DNA of 64,000 nt, from the NCBI RefSeq assembly GCF_011578045.1, contig NZ_CP049801.1, forward strand, positions 1,984,001 to 2,048,000, given 5' to 3'. The translations under genes and the position numbers were made by a program. The notes beneath the pieces were generated by a model. That model did not search any database and had not been told where the DNA came from. It saw only the letters and a list, made by a program, of their open reading frames with translations. The stretch comes from Acinetobacter shaoyimingii. Its GTDB lineage: Bacteria > Pseudomonadota > Gammaproteobacteria > Pseudomonadales > Moraxellaceae. This document shows positions 46,859 through 55,235 of this stretch, piece by piece; the first letter of the stretch is position 1, and each line of letters begins with the position of its first letter.

Positions 46859-47175
46859 ACCAACAAATCATATTCGGTATCATCGGATTATTTTTGATTA
46901 GCATATTGGTGAGGATTATTCCTGCATTTTTAAAAAATAAAATAAAGATCGAAACCATTCAAAACATCGAAGAGCATTTACCAATATCTGTATTTATTAC
47001 CATGGCAACATATCTGTTTATTACTGAATTTCAAAAAAATTCAATTGCTGCTATTACTGGTTTTATGGTGATTGTCATTATGATTTTTTTCAAAATCCAA
47101 AATATTATCGTTATTGTAATTACATCTATACTGGTGTATTTAATGATGAATTATTATTTTCCACAACACCTATAA
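46855..47175 (+). CDS. azlD: AzlD-family exporter, small subunit
   Basis: This 106-residue protein with four hydrophobic segments (FGIIGLFLISILVRIIPAFL, LPISVFITMATYLFITEF, IAAITGFMVIVIMIFF, IVVIVITSILVYLMM) has the size and pattern of AzlD, the partner of AzlC. The ATG overlaps the azlC stop by 4 bp, implying translational coupling. The pair would export an amino acid or small product, most simply the product of the upstream peptide/enzyme genes. Confidence 0.85.
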   Translation: MNQQIIFGIIGLFLISILVRIIPAFLKNKIKIETIQNIEEHLPISVFITMATYLFITEFQKNSIAAITGFMVIVIMIFFKIQNIIVIVITSILVYLMMNYYFPQHL

Positions 47176-47275
47176 TTTAAATAAATTGAGTGGAGCGTTT
47201 TTATACAGCAACTCCCCACTCGTTTTCATCACTCTTTATTCTAATGTGATGATTTTCACCACATCAAAACTTCAG

Positions 47276-48328
47276 TTAAGCATTTTTAAGTGACTGCATA
47301 TCAATGACGAAACGATACTTCACATCACTTTTCAGCATACGTTCATAGGCTTCATTAATGTTTTGCATATTAATGATTTCAACATCGGATACAATATTAT
47401 GTTCACCACAGAAATCCAATAATTCTTGGGTTTCTTGAATTCCACCAATCAATGAACCTGCAATGGATTTACGCCCCATTATCATCGGCACAGAATTAGC
47501 ACTGATTTCACCCAAATACCCCACCAAAACGATAGTGCCATTCAAAGCCAAAGTTGGAATATAAGGCTTAAGATCATGATCATAAGGCACAGTATCGATA
47601 ATCAAATCAAATTGATTTTTCGCAGCTTTCATCTGCTGTTCATCTGTTGATAATACGATTCGATCTGCACCTAAATCACGTGCATCTTGTTCTTTACTTG
47701 GTGAACGGGTAAATAAAGTCACATCAGCACCTAAAGCATGTGCCAATTTAATCGCCATATGACCCAAACCACCTAGCCCTACAACAGCAACTTTTGATTC
47801 AGGGCCTACATTCCAATGTCGTAATGGCGACCATGTGGTAATACCAGCACAAAGTAATGGCGCAACTGCTTGTGTATCTAAATTTTCTGGAACTTTGAGC
47901 ACGAAATCTTGACTACAAATAATCGTTTGTGAATAGCCGCCATAAGTCACACTCTGATCATGACGATCTAGACTTCCATAAGTGCCCGTATTGCCCTGTT
48001 CGCAATATTGCTCTAAACCATCATGACACGCTGAGCAGGTACGGCACGAATCCACCATACAGCCAATACCGACCAAGTCACCAACTTTGTATTTTGTCAC
48101 TGCAGAGCCAATACTTTTCACTCGACCAATGACTTCATGACCAGGAACAATCGGATAACGACTAAAGCCCCAGTCATTGCGTGCTTGATGTAAGTCTGAG
48201 TGACAAACGCCACAATATTCAATATCAATAATGACATCATCTGGGCGACTACGGCGCTGTTCAAATTTAAAAGGCACCAATGGACTTTTCGAATCTAAAG
48301 CAGCATATGCCAATACTTGCTGAGTCAT
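47276..48328 (-). CDS. Zinc-dependent alcohol dehydrogenase (cinnamyl-alcohol/YahK type)
   Basis: This 350-residue medium-chain dehydrogenase has catalytic-zinc residues in CGVCHSDLH and GHEVIGRV, structural-zinc cysteines in VDSCRTCSACHDGLEQYC, and the Rossmann motif VGLGGLGHMAIKLA. The pattern is that of broad NADP(H)-dependent aldehyde reductases such as YahK/CAD. It is 184 bp downstream of the isomerase/SDR pair on the same strand, so it might join their pathway, but substrate is unknown. Confidence 0.9.
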   Translation of the reverse strand: MTQQVLAYAALDSKSPLVPFKFEQRRSRPDDVIIDIEYCGVCHSDLHQARNDWGFSRYPIVPGHEVIGRVKSIGSAVTKYKVGDLVGIGCMVDSCRTCSACHDGLEQYCEQGNTGTYGSLDRHDQSVTYGGYSQTIICSQDFVLKVPENLDTQAVAPLLCAGITTWSPLRHWNVGPESKVAVVGLGGLGHMAIKLAHALGADVTLFTRSPSKEQDARDLGADRIVLSTDEQQMKAAKNQFDLIIDTVPYDHDLKPYIPTLALNGTIVLVGYLGEISANSVPMIMGRKSIAGSLIGGIQETQELLDFCGEHNIVSDVEIINMQNINEAYERMLKSDVKYRFVIDMQSLKNA

Positions 48329-48512
48329 ACCTTATTTCCTTTATTTCACTGCATTGATTGTGTGAATAAAAAATCAAATCACCACAACCATCATACCTCT
48401 AAAAGCGACATAATGATGTTTTGTAAGGTGAAGATATATTCAAGCTTTGTGCAAATCTGAAAGAAGTGCTGATATTTCAGCGAATCTTTGATAAGTTTCG
48501 GTGTATTTAATT

Positions 48513-49094
48513 TTACTCAAGTGCCATTTCAACAAAATGTAGACGATCAATCCCCCAAAACAACTCATCCTTTACGAAGAAACTTGGTGCGCCAAATACG
48601 CCCCGTTCAACCGCTTCATCAGTGACAAATTTAAGTTCAGATTTAACTTTTTCATCTTCAAGCCATGTTCTAACTTGACTTGCTTCCAATCCCAATTCAT
48701 CTAACACTTGGATCAAATCTTTTTGATCATTTAAATTACGTGGCGTTCTAAACATCGCATTAAATATGCCTGTCAATATTTCCATAAATCGTTCTGGTAA
48801 AAACAATTGCACAGCAGTGACTAGACGCATTAAAGGCAAAGTATTAATGGGAAAATTTGGATTCATTTTCATAGGAATATTCCAAAATTCTGACCAACGT
48901 TGCAGATCAATCATGGAATACTGTCCCTTAGCGGGAATCATAATTGGACTACTGTTGCCCGTCGCTTTGAATACGCCACCCAATAGCATAGGTTTATAAA
49001 TAATTTCTGCATGATGCTTTTCAGCGATTTTTTGTAGCTGATAAAACCCCAAATAACTAAATGGACTACCTAAATCAAAATAAAACTCAATCAT
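48513..49094 (-). CDS. 2-hydroxychromene-2-carboxylate isomerase family protein
   Basis: This 193-residue protein (ATG at 49094, 8 nt after AAGGA; an ATG at 49100 is 2 nt from it) has the DsbA/GST-kappa-like fold: FYFDLGSPFSYLGFYQLQKIA at the N-terminus, KPMLLGGVFKATGNSSP and GVFGAPSFFVKDELFWGIDRL. The Ser at the SPFSYLG site replaces thiol chemistry and is typical of NahD-like isomerases, which use glutathione. No naphthalene genes are nearby, so the substrate is uncertain. It lies 27 bp after the SDR gene, in one transcript. Confidence 0.87.
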   Translation of the reverse strand: MIEFYFDLGSPFSYLGFYQLQKIAEKHHAEIIYKPMLLGGVFKATGNSSPIMIPAKGQYSMIDLQRWSEFWNIPMKMNPNFPINTLPLMRLVTAVQLFLPERFMEILTGIFNAMFRTPRNLNDQKDLIQVLDELGLEASQVRTWLEDEKVKSELKFVTDEAVERGVFGAPSFFVKDELFWGIDRLHFVEMALE

Positions 49095-49121
49095 ATTCAT
49101 ATTCCTTTACTCCTTTTTAGA

Positions 49122-49850
49122 TCACCATTGTTCCATCCAAGGTCTTAAATCCATTTCATGCGTCCAAGCATCTCGCGGTTGATGTGCAATATGCCAATAA
49201 TTTTCCGCAATATGCACGGGATTTAAAATACCATCCTGATCTTTCTTTTCATACATCGCAGGAAATGAGCTTCGAATAAATTCTGTATCAATTGCACCAT
49301 CGACCACCACATGCGCTACATGAATATTCCGAGGACCAAGCTCTCGTGCCATACTTTGGGCCAAAGCACGCAGTGCATGTTTCGCACCTGCAAATGCTGC
49401 AAAATATGCAGAGCCTCTTAAACCTGCGGTAGCACCTGTGAAAATAATCGTGCCTCGCTCTCGTTGCACCATTCGTTTTGCCACTTCACGGCCATTCAGA
49501 AATGCAGAAAAAGTGGCCATTTCCCAAATTTTGAAATATTTACGAGCAGTTTCTTCCAAAATACTGCAAGGCACATTGGCACCAATATTAAAGATCATGA
49601 CTTCAATAGGACCGATGGTGGATTCAATCTGCTCGATCAATTCGATCACTTGTTCTTCTTTACGAGCATCGGAAGAAAAGCCAAATGCACGGCCACCATC
49701 AGCTTCAATTTCAGCAATTAATGGTGCTAATTTTCCGGCGTTACGACGCGTCATACAGCTAATATAACCACCTTGTGCAAAGCGTTTGGCAATTGCACCA
49801 CCTGTGGCATCACCAGCACCAATGACCAAAGCAACACGATTTTCCTTCAT
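49122..49850 (-). CDS. Atypical SDR with Phe at the catalytic Tyr position
   Basis: This 242-residue protein has the SDR nucleotide fold (VALVIGAGDATGGAIAKRFA, residues 6-25), NIGA in place of NNAG and a Ser-region GATAG. The Tyr-x-x-x-Lys motif is altered: AAFAGAKHALRALAQ has Phe four residues before the Lys. Relatives ending in ELGPRNIHVAHVVVDG often vary here. It may use another residue, or bind without typical oxidoreduction. It leads the isomerase gene by 27 bp. Degenerate tandem repeats lie upstream at 50016-50206. Confidence 0.85.
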   Translation of the reverse strand: MKENRVALVIGAGDATGGAIAKRFAQGGYISCMTRRNAGKLAPLIAEIEADGGRAFGFSSDARKEEQVIELIEQIESTIGPIEVMIFNIGANVPCSILEETARKYFKIWEMATFSAFLNGREVAKRMVQRERGTIIFTGATAGLRGSAYFAAFAGAKHALRALAQSMARELGPRNIHVAHVVVDGAIDTEFIRSSFPAMYEKKDQDGILNPVHIAENYWHIAHQPRDAWTHEMDLRPWMEQW

Positions 49851-50015
49851 ACGTTGTGCTTCCTTTTTCTTTTGATTTTTAACTTAACATCTCAAATATG
49901 CAAAGAACAACATGTCATCAGTTTCATCAGCAGTTTTTTATTATCTGTATCGATTGATGATCAATGCGTTCTATAGCGCAAAATTAAAACGCGCTTTCCA
50001 GTCAAGGACAGATAG

Positions 50016-50206
50016 AGTCATCAACCTGATGATTAAAGTATCCTCAACCTGATGATAAAAGTATCATCGATCCGATGAAAAAAGTATCATCAACCCAGTG
50101 ATAAAAGCGTCATCAAACTGATAATAAAAATTGATAGAGCGAGTCATCAACCTGATAAATAATAAAAAGCATCAAGTTAATAAGTTAATAAGTTAATAAG
50201 TTAATA
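50016..50206. repeat. Degenerate 23-bp tandem repeats and an 8-bp tandem array
   Basis: Five units beginning at 50016, 50037, 50060, 50083 and 50106 share AGT-ATCATCAACCTGATGATAA, mostly 23 bp apart, and a related unit lies at 50142. Most hold CATCA/TGATG arms that can fold back. At 50175-50206 the 8-bp unit AGTTAATA is repeated four times exactly. The array sits 166 bp upstream of the SDR start and after the convergent end of the ggt gene. Confidence 0.85.
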
Positions 50207-50425
50207 AATCATCAAACCAATCATATAAATAGAAATGATCAAATCAATGATAAGTATCAATCTTCAACAATAACCAGTGGATGCAGCTATTATGATCATA
50301 ACTGAAGTTCATATGCCTACGATGATTAATTTTTACTTTAACATCATGACAAAAATATGAGATACACGCTAAAAAGCCAATCCGTGGACTGGCTTCTGCA
50401 TTTTATCATTTACATTCACATGCAC

Positions 50426-52393
50426 TTATAAAGCACCATGACCCAAAACTAAACCTTCACGTCGTGGATCAACTCCGCCTATATATTTGACCTGATTATT
50501 GATTGCTTTACGCATGATCGTTGAGACACCACTGGTTTGTGCAGCTTGATTCACTTTATGATCTTTTGCTTGTAACTCAGTGACCAGATCGCCTAGATTA
50601 AGCTGTGGGTTGGAGCTGTCGACATTGGTATTTTCGGTATTTGTTGCACCAAAATTCACTAAAGATGTTGCCTGTTGAGCATCCATATTCCAATCTAAAA
50701 TACCCACCAAGGTTTTCACTACAAATTGAATAATCGTACCACCACCGGGTGAACCTGTTGCTACGTAGACATCACCCAGATCTGTACCTTTAAAGACAAT
50801 CGTTGGTGCCATGGTACTTCTTGGACGCTTATTCGCTTCTACACGATTGGCAACCCATTGCCCCTGTTCATTTTGAGGATTTGCTGAAAAGTCAGTGAGT
50901 TGATTGGAAAGTAAGAAACCATCAACCATATGGAAAGATCCCATGCTCGATTCTACCGTTGAGGTGACGGATGCTACATTGCCATAAGCATCTACAATGG
51001 TGAACTGAGTTGTGCCATGTTCAACGGTTTTATCTTTGGCTGTATTTAGATTGAAATCACCAGCGGGGGCAACACCCATCGATTTGTTCAGATTGATCAG
51101 TGCTGCACGTTGTTTTAAATAATTTTTATCAATTAAGCTTGGAATTCCTTGTGCGGGTAAAGACACAAAGTCAGTATCTGCGACATATTGATCACGGTCA
51201 GCATAGGCTAAGCGTTCAGCTTCTGAGACTAAATGCACCGCCATGGCATGTGGAATGCCACCTTCATTTTCAATATTGGTGGGCGGATATTGGCTTAAAT
51301 CAAAATTTTCTAAAATACCCAAGGTTTGAGCCACAGCAATCCCACCTGAAGATGGTGGTGGCATGGTACATACATAGTATTGGCTCCGATAAGTGGTACA
51401 AATGGCTTGTCTCTTCACCGCCTTATAATTTTTTAAATCATTTAAAGTCATTAAGCTTGGCGTGATGGGTGTTTTTGCTTCATCATCACCAATGCTTTGT
51501 GCTGCTTTAGCAACAATATTTTTTGCCATTTGTCCTGAATACATCGCTTCTGCACCATAATTTGCAATGCTTTTTAAGGTTTCAGCATAGGCAGGATTTT
51601 TCAAAGTCTCACCTACAGTATAAGGTGTGCCATCGGCTTTAAAGTAAGTCCGCACTGCATTTTGATCCAAGGCTAAATTTGCTTTATTGATTGCAATTGC
51701 ATCGGCTAAACGCCCTGGTACAGCAAAACCATTGCTTGACCATTGAATCGCATGATCAAACAATTGATTCCATTTTAATTTTCCATATTCATCATGTGCC
51801 ATTTCAAACATACGTAACACACCCGGCACACCAATTGAACGCCCACTGCGACGCGCTGTAGGTACAGGTACTGTAGAATTTTCATCTGCTTGATTCACAC
51901 GGGTCAAATAATATGGTGTCGCGGCTGCGGGTGCAGTTTCACGTCCATCATAGGCTGTTATGGTTTTATTCTTCGCATCGTAATACAACATAAATGCACT
52001 GCCTGCAATGGTACTGGATTGAGGTTCAACCAAGCCTAAAACTGCTTGTACTGCAATTGCTGCATCTATCGCAGAACCACCAGATTTTAAGACATCACAG
52101 CCTGCTTTAGTGGCCAGTGGTGTATTGGCAACCACCATATATTGATCTGCAGTTTTGGCTTTTAAACCTAAACGGTATCCTGAAGCGGGTTCTGGAAAAG
52201 CTGGATCACCTGCTTGATTTGACCCAACGACAACGTTTGAACCATCTGCACTTAAAGATGTACAACTATTAGGGTTATTATCGATAATCAGTTGTTGATG
52301 CGCATTATGGTGATTATCCTGATCATCATGACAGCCATAAAGCATAAATACTGAAAATACGCATGTAGTAGTCAATATTATTTTTTTTTGCAT
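50426..52393 (-). CDS. ggt: Gamma-glutamyltransferase family lipoprotein
   Basis: From the ATG at 52393 (GGAG 8 nt before) the product is 655 residues. It starts with a lipoprotein signal (MQKKIILTTTCVFSVFMLYGC; lipobox LYGC), so it is probably anchored in the envelope. GGT precursors are autocleaved at a Thr that becomes the nucleophile; here that Thr is in VEHGTTQFTIVDAYGNVASVTSTVESSMGS. GGSAIDAAIAVQAVLGLVEPQSSTIAGSAFMLYYDAK and PPPSSGGIAVAQ match GGT segments. It acts on glutathione or gamma-glutamyl peptides in the periplasm. It is transcribed alone. Confidence 0.92.
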   Translation of the reverse strand: MQKKIILTTTCVFSVFMLYGCHDDQDNHHNAHQQLIIDNNPNSCTSLSADGSNVVVGSNQAGDPAFPEPASGYRLGLKAKTADQYMVVANTPLATKAGCDVLKSGGSAIDAAIAVQAVLGLVEPQSSTIAGSAFMLYYDAKNKTITAYDGRETAPAAATPYYLTRVNQADENSTVPVPTARRSGRSIGVPGVLRMFEMAHDEYGKLKWNQLFDHAIQWSSNGFAVPGRLADAIAINKANLALDQNAVRTYFKADGTPYTVGETLKNPAYAETLKSIANYGAEAMYSGQMAKNIVAKAAQSIGDDEAKTPITPSLMTLNDLKNYKAVKRQAICTTYRSQYYVCTMPPPSSGGIAVAQTLGILENFDLSQYPPTNIENEGGIPHAMAVHLVSEAERLAYADRDQYVADTDFVSLPAQGIPSLIDKNYLKQRAALINLNKSMGVAPAGDFNLNTAKDKTVEHGTTQFTIVDAYGNVASVTSTVESSMGSFHMVDGFLLSNQLTDFSANPQNEQGQWVANRVEANKRPRSTMAPTIVFKGTDLGDVYVATGSPGGGTIIQFVVKTLVGILDWNMDAQQATSLVNFGATNTENTNVDSSNPQLNLGDLVTELQAKDHKVNQAAQTSGVSTIMRKAINNQVKYIGGVDPRREGLVLGHGAL

Positions 52394-52622
52394 AGATTGA
52401 GCTCCATTCAATATTTAGGCAAAATATCAATCCAACATAGCGCTAGATTTTTTATATTGTTTCGACTGTTAAATTATTTTAATCATTCAATGTTGTTTAC
52501 ATACTAGATCAGTTGCTTAGAGCACACCAATCAAGAATGGAAATATTAAATTAATTAAGATAATCTAAACTGTATGACTCACTTAACATCCTTAATATCC
52601 ACTCAAATAATCAGACCCAACT

Positions 52623-53327
52623 ATGCAAAGTTCCTTTCCAAAAACGATTTATGCAATCCAACATTTAGCATTTGAAGACTTAGGCTCACTTGAAGAAACC
52701 TTTTATCAACTTGGTTTTCGGGTTCGTTATTTTGAAGCTGGGGTCGAAGACTTAACTAAAGCGTTAGAATATGAAGGTTTGACCATTATTTTAGGGGGAC
52801 CAATTGGCGTTTATGAGACAGATGATTATCCATATCTACAAAAAGAAATAGACTTACTAAAAGTTCGTTTAGAAAAAAACTTACCCACTGTTGGAATTTG
52901 TTTAGGTGCTCAACTCATTGCACATGCCTTAGGCGCACGTGTTTATGCAGGCCATCAGAAAGAGATTGGTTGGAGTCCACTCGAAATTCGCTATGCCACA
53001 GATAATCTCCTATTGCCATTGAAAGACACTCATGTACTGCATTGGCATGGAGACACCTTTGATTTACCAGAACAAGCCACTTTATTGGCGAGCTCAAGTG
53101 TATATAGCAATCAAGCCTTCCAAGTCGGTGAACATATTCTCGCATTACAGTTTCATATCGAAGTGGCTGAAGAAACCTTAGAGAAATGGTTGATTGGACA
53201 TACATGTGAACTTCGTCATGCACAGATATCAATTCAACAATTACGTGAAGACAACCATCGGTATGCTCAAAACCTTGCTGAAACAACAGCACAGATTATG
53301 CAAACATTTATGAAAAAATTCATATAA
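52623..53327 (+). CDS. Class I glutamine amidotransferase-like protein
   Basis: This 234-residue protein is a GATase class I domain: nucleophile Cys93 in VGICLGAQLIAHALG and His178/Glu180 in LQFHIE. The GGPIGVYETDDYP loop is like GMP-synthase-type amidotransferases, but no synthase domain is attached. Such stand-alone proteins often have unknown acceptors (gamma-glutamyl compounds). It precedes a LysE exporter by 69 bp on the same strand. Confidence 0.9.
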   Translation: MQSSFPKTIYAIQHLAFEDLGSLEETFYQLGFRVRYFEAGVEDLTKALEYEGLTIILGGPIGVYETDDYPYLQKEIDLLKVRLEKNLPTVGICLGAQLIAHALGARVYAGHQKEIGWSPLEIRYATDNLLLPLKDTHVLHWHGDTFDLPEQATLLASSSVYSNQAFQVGEHILALQFHIEVAEETLEKWLIGHTCELRHAQISIQQLREDNHRYAQNLAETTAQIMQTFMKKFI

Positions 53328-53396
53328 AAGTATGATGTACATTGATGGTCGCAATACGATATAACTTAATCTACATTTATTAAGAATAATGAAGAC

Positions 53397-54026
53397 ATGA
53401 CAGCATTATTGAGTATTGCGCTCATCCACTTTTTTGCGTTAATTAGCCCAGGTCCAGATTTTTTCTTTGTGACACAAAGTGCCATTCGTCAATCTAGAAT
53501 GCATGCTTTATTTGCCGCATTAGGTATTTCACTCAGCATTTTAGTCTGGGCAATTTGTGCAATCAGCGGTCTGCATTATCTTTTTCAAAAAATAGCATGG
53601 TTACAACAGGTATTGATGATTTTAGGTGGCATTTATCTGATTTATCTTGGATATCTGATGTTGAAATCTGCTTTAAATAGAAATAAATCCAATACTCTCG
53701 AAAAAGATGAAGTGAGTTATCAATCAAAATCTCATATCAAATTACTTTTACAAGGCTTTTTCACAAATATGGCAAATCCTAAAGCATTGGTTTACTTTAG
53801 TAGTGTATTTGCTTTAGCCATCAATACCGATACACCTTTAAGTGCACAAAGTTCATTGCTACTTTTGGTATGGCTTGAAAGCTTGATTTGGTTCTCGATC
53901 GTAGCTTACATCTTTTCATGGGATAAAATAACCAATTACTATCAACGCTTTACAAAATGGATAGATGGTATAACTGGTGGCATATTTATCAGTTTTGGTT
54001 GTTTTTTAATTTTCAACAAGGATTAA
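53397..54026 (+). CDS. LysE/RhtB-family amino-acid exporter
   Basis: This 209-residue inner-membrane protein has six predicted helices. LSIALIHFFALISPGPDFFFVTQSAIRQSRMHALFAALG is the conserved N-terminal LysE pattern (SPGPD), and FFTNMANPKALVYFSSVFALA is the second signature. The exporter likely removes an amino acid or homoserine lactone. It follows the amidotransferase gene closely and ends in a shared terminator at 54041-54066. Confidence 0.92.
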   Translation: MTALLSIALIHFFALISPGPDFFFVTQSAIRQSRMHALFAALGISLSILVWAICAISGLHYLFQKIAWLQQVLMILGGIYLIYLGYLMLKSALNRNKSNTLEKDEVSYQSKSHIKLLLQGFFTNMANPKALVYFSSVFALAINTDTPLSAQSSLLLLVWLESLIWFSIVAYIFSWDKITNYYQRFTKWIDGITGGIFISFGCFLIFNKD

Positions 54027-54040
54027 TTTTATAATAAACA

Positions 54041-54066
54041 AAAGCACCCAAAAGGGTGCTTTTTTT
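54041..54066. terminator. Bidirectional terminator, lysE / yceI
   Basis: AAAGCACCC and GGGTGCTTT form a perfect 9-bp stem with loop AAAA, with a T-run on the plus strand and A's for the minus strand. Confidence 0.92.
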
Positions 54067-54091
54067 ACTTAACAATGATCTGTAGATCAAA

Positions 54092-54676
54092 TTATTTCGC
54101 AGCTGGAACAGATGCTTCAGTGGTAATATTTACTGTGATTTTATCACCCACGTTAGGTACATAAGCCCCTACTCCAAATGCTGAACGATCAAATGAAGTC
54201 GTCGCATTAAAACCAATCGATTGCGCTTTGGTCATTGGATGCTCACCTTGTTTGTTTAACACAGCATCTAATACCACAGGTTTAGTCACATTTTTAATCG
54301 TTAAATTACCTGTGATTTTGTACTTCGAGTTAGTCAATTTTTGAACTTTAGTACTTTTAAAAGTAATGTTTGGGTATTTTTCAGCATCAAAGAAATCAGC
54401 TTTTAATAAATGCTCATCTAATGCTTTTACATTGGTATTTAAGCTCGATAATGGAATCTTAACATCAACCGATGAATTAGCAGGTTTTGCATTATCTACG
54501 TTGATAGTTCCTTGAATATCACTAAAATTTGCTGAAGGTGTTGAGAAACCAAAGTGATTCCAGGTAAATACAGTTGCTGTATGTGTTGGATCAATGGTAT
54601 ATGCTACAGGTTTTGCAAATGATAATGTTGCAACTGAAGCAACTGCGAGTCCAATCGTTAATGTTTTTAAGTTCAT
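54092..54676 (-). CDS. YceI-family periplasmic protein
   Basis: This 194-residue protein has a Sec signal (MNLKTLTIGLAVASVATLSFA, then KPVAYTIDPTHT) and the YceI beta-barrel/lipocalin-like fold: DPTHTATVFTWNHFGFSTPSANFSDIQGTINVD, NTNVKALDEHLLKADFFDAEKYPNITFKSTKV and a C-terminal GVGAYVPNVGDKITVNI. YceI proteins bind isoprenoid-like lipids and appear in stress responses in the periplasm. It lies alone, with a 559-bp noncoding region upstream. Confidence 0.92.
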   Translation of the reverse strand: MNLKTLTIGLAVASVATLSFAKPVAYTIDPTHTATVFTWNHFGFSTPSANFSDIQGTINVDNAKPANSSVDVKIPLSSLNTNVKALDEHLLKADFFDAEKYPNITFKSTKVQKLTNSKYKITGNLTIKNVTKPVVLDAVLNKQGEHPMTKAQSIGFNATTSFDRSAFGVGAYVPNVGDKITVNITTEASVPAAK

Positions 54677-55235
54677 CGTATTTTATCTCTAAATGATTTA
54701 TGTATCGATTACTAACTAGTGTACCTTTTTTTTAATCTAATTCACTGCAATTGATAAGACGATATGTTTCAAAAATGCAACGTCGATCCATTCATTCTAA
54801 AAAACACGTCTAAACTATAGATCATCACTGCAATAGCATTGTTTATCATAGGCTTTAAAATTTTGTACTCTTTCTTTTTTTATTTCATGATTTTAATCAT
54901 GGGAATGACATTTTTTTGATGTCTCGATTAAAAAAACAAGATATTTTCAATTAAATAATTAATTTAATGATTACTAGTTACTTGATCATTCATTGAAATA
55001 TTTACATTTTTGTAAATTGATGTTGCCTTTTAAATATAAAAAATTAATTGATTTACCAAATTAAACTCTATTCCTCATATGTCCAACAAAATCAGACATG
55101 AATTCCTACACGGTTATTTTATCTATCATTTAAGCTAAATATTCATGATGTCCATGACGATTTAAAATGGATGAATACACTTTTATATTCAGTCAATTTT
55201 TATATCTTACTTCATTGCTTAGGAGCAACATCTGA
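54677..55235. other. Long noncoding region before the Balon-like gene
   Basis: I see no gene, tRNA or riboswitch in these 559 bp. The region is AT-rich with runs such as AATTAATTTAATGATTACTAG near 54957-54976. It carries the promoters for yceI (minus) and the hibernation factor (plus), perhaps with growth-phase control. Confidence 0.5.
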
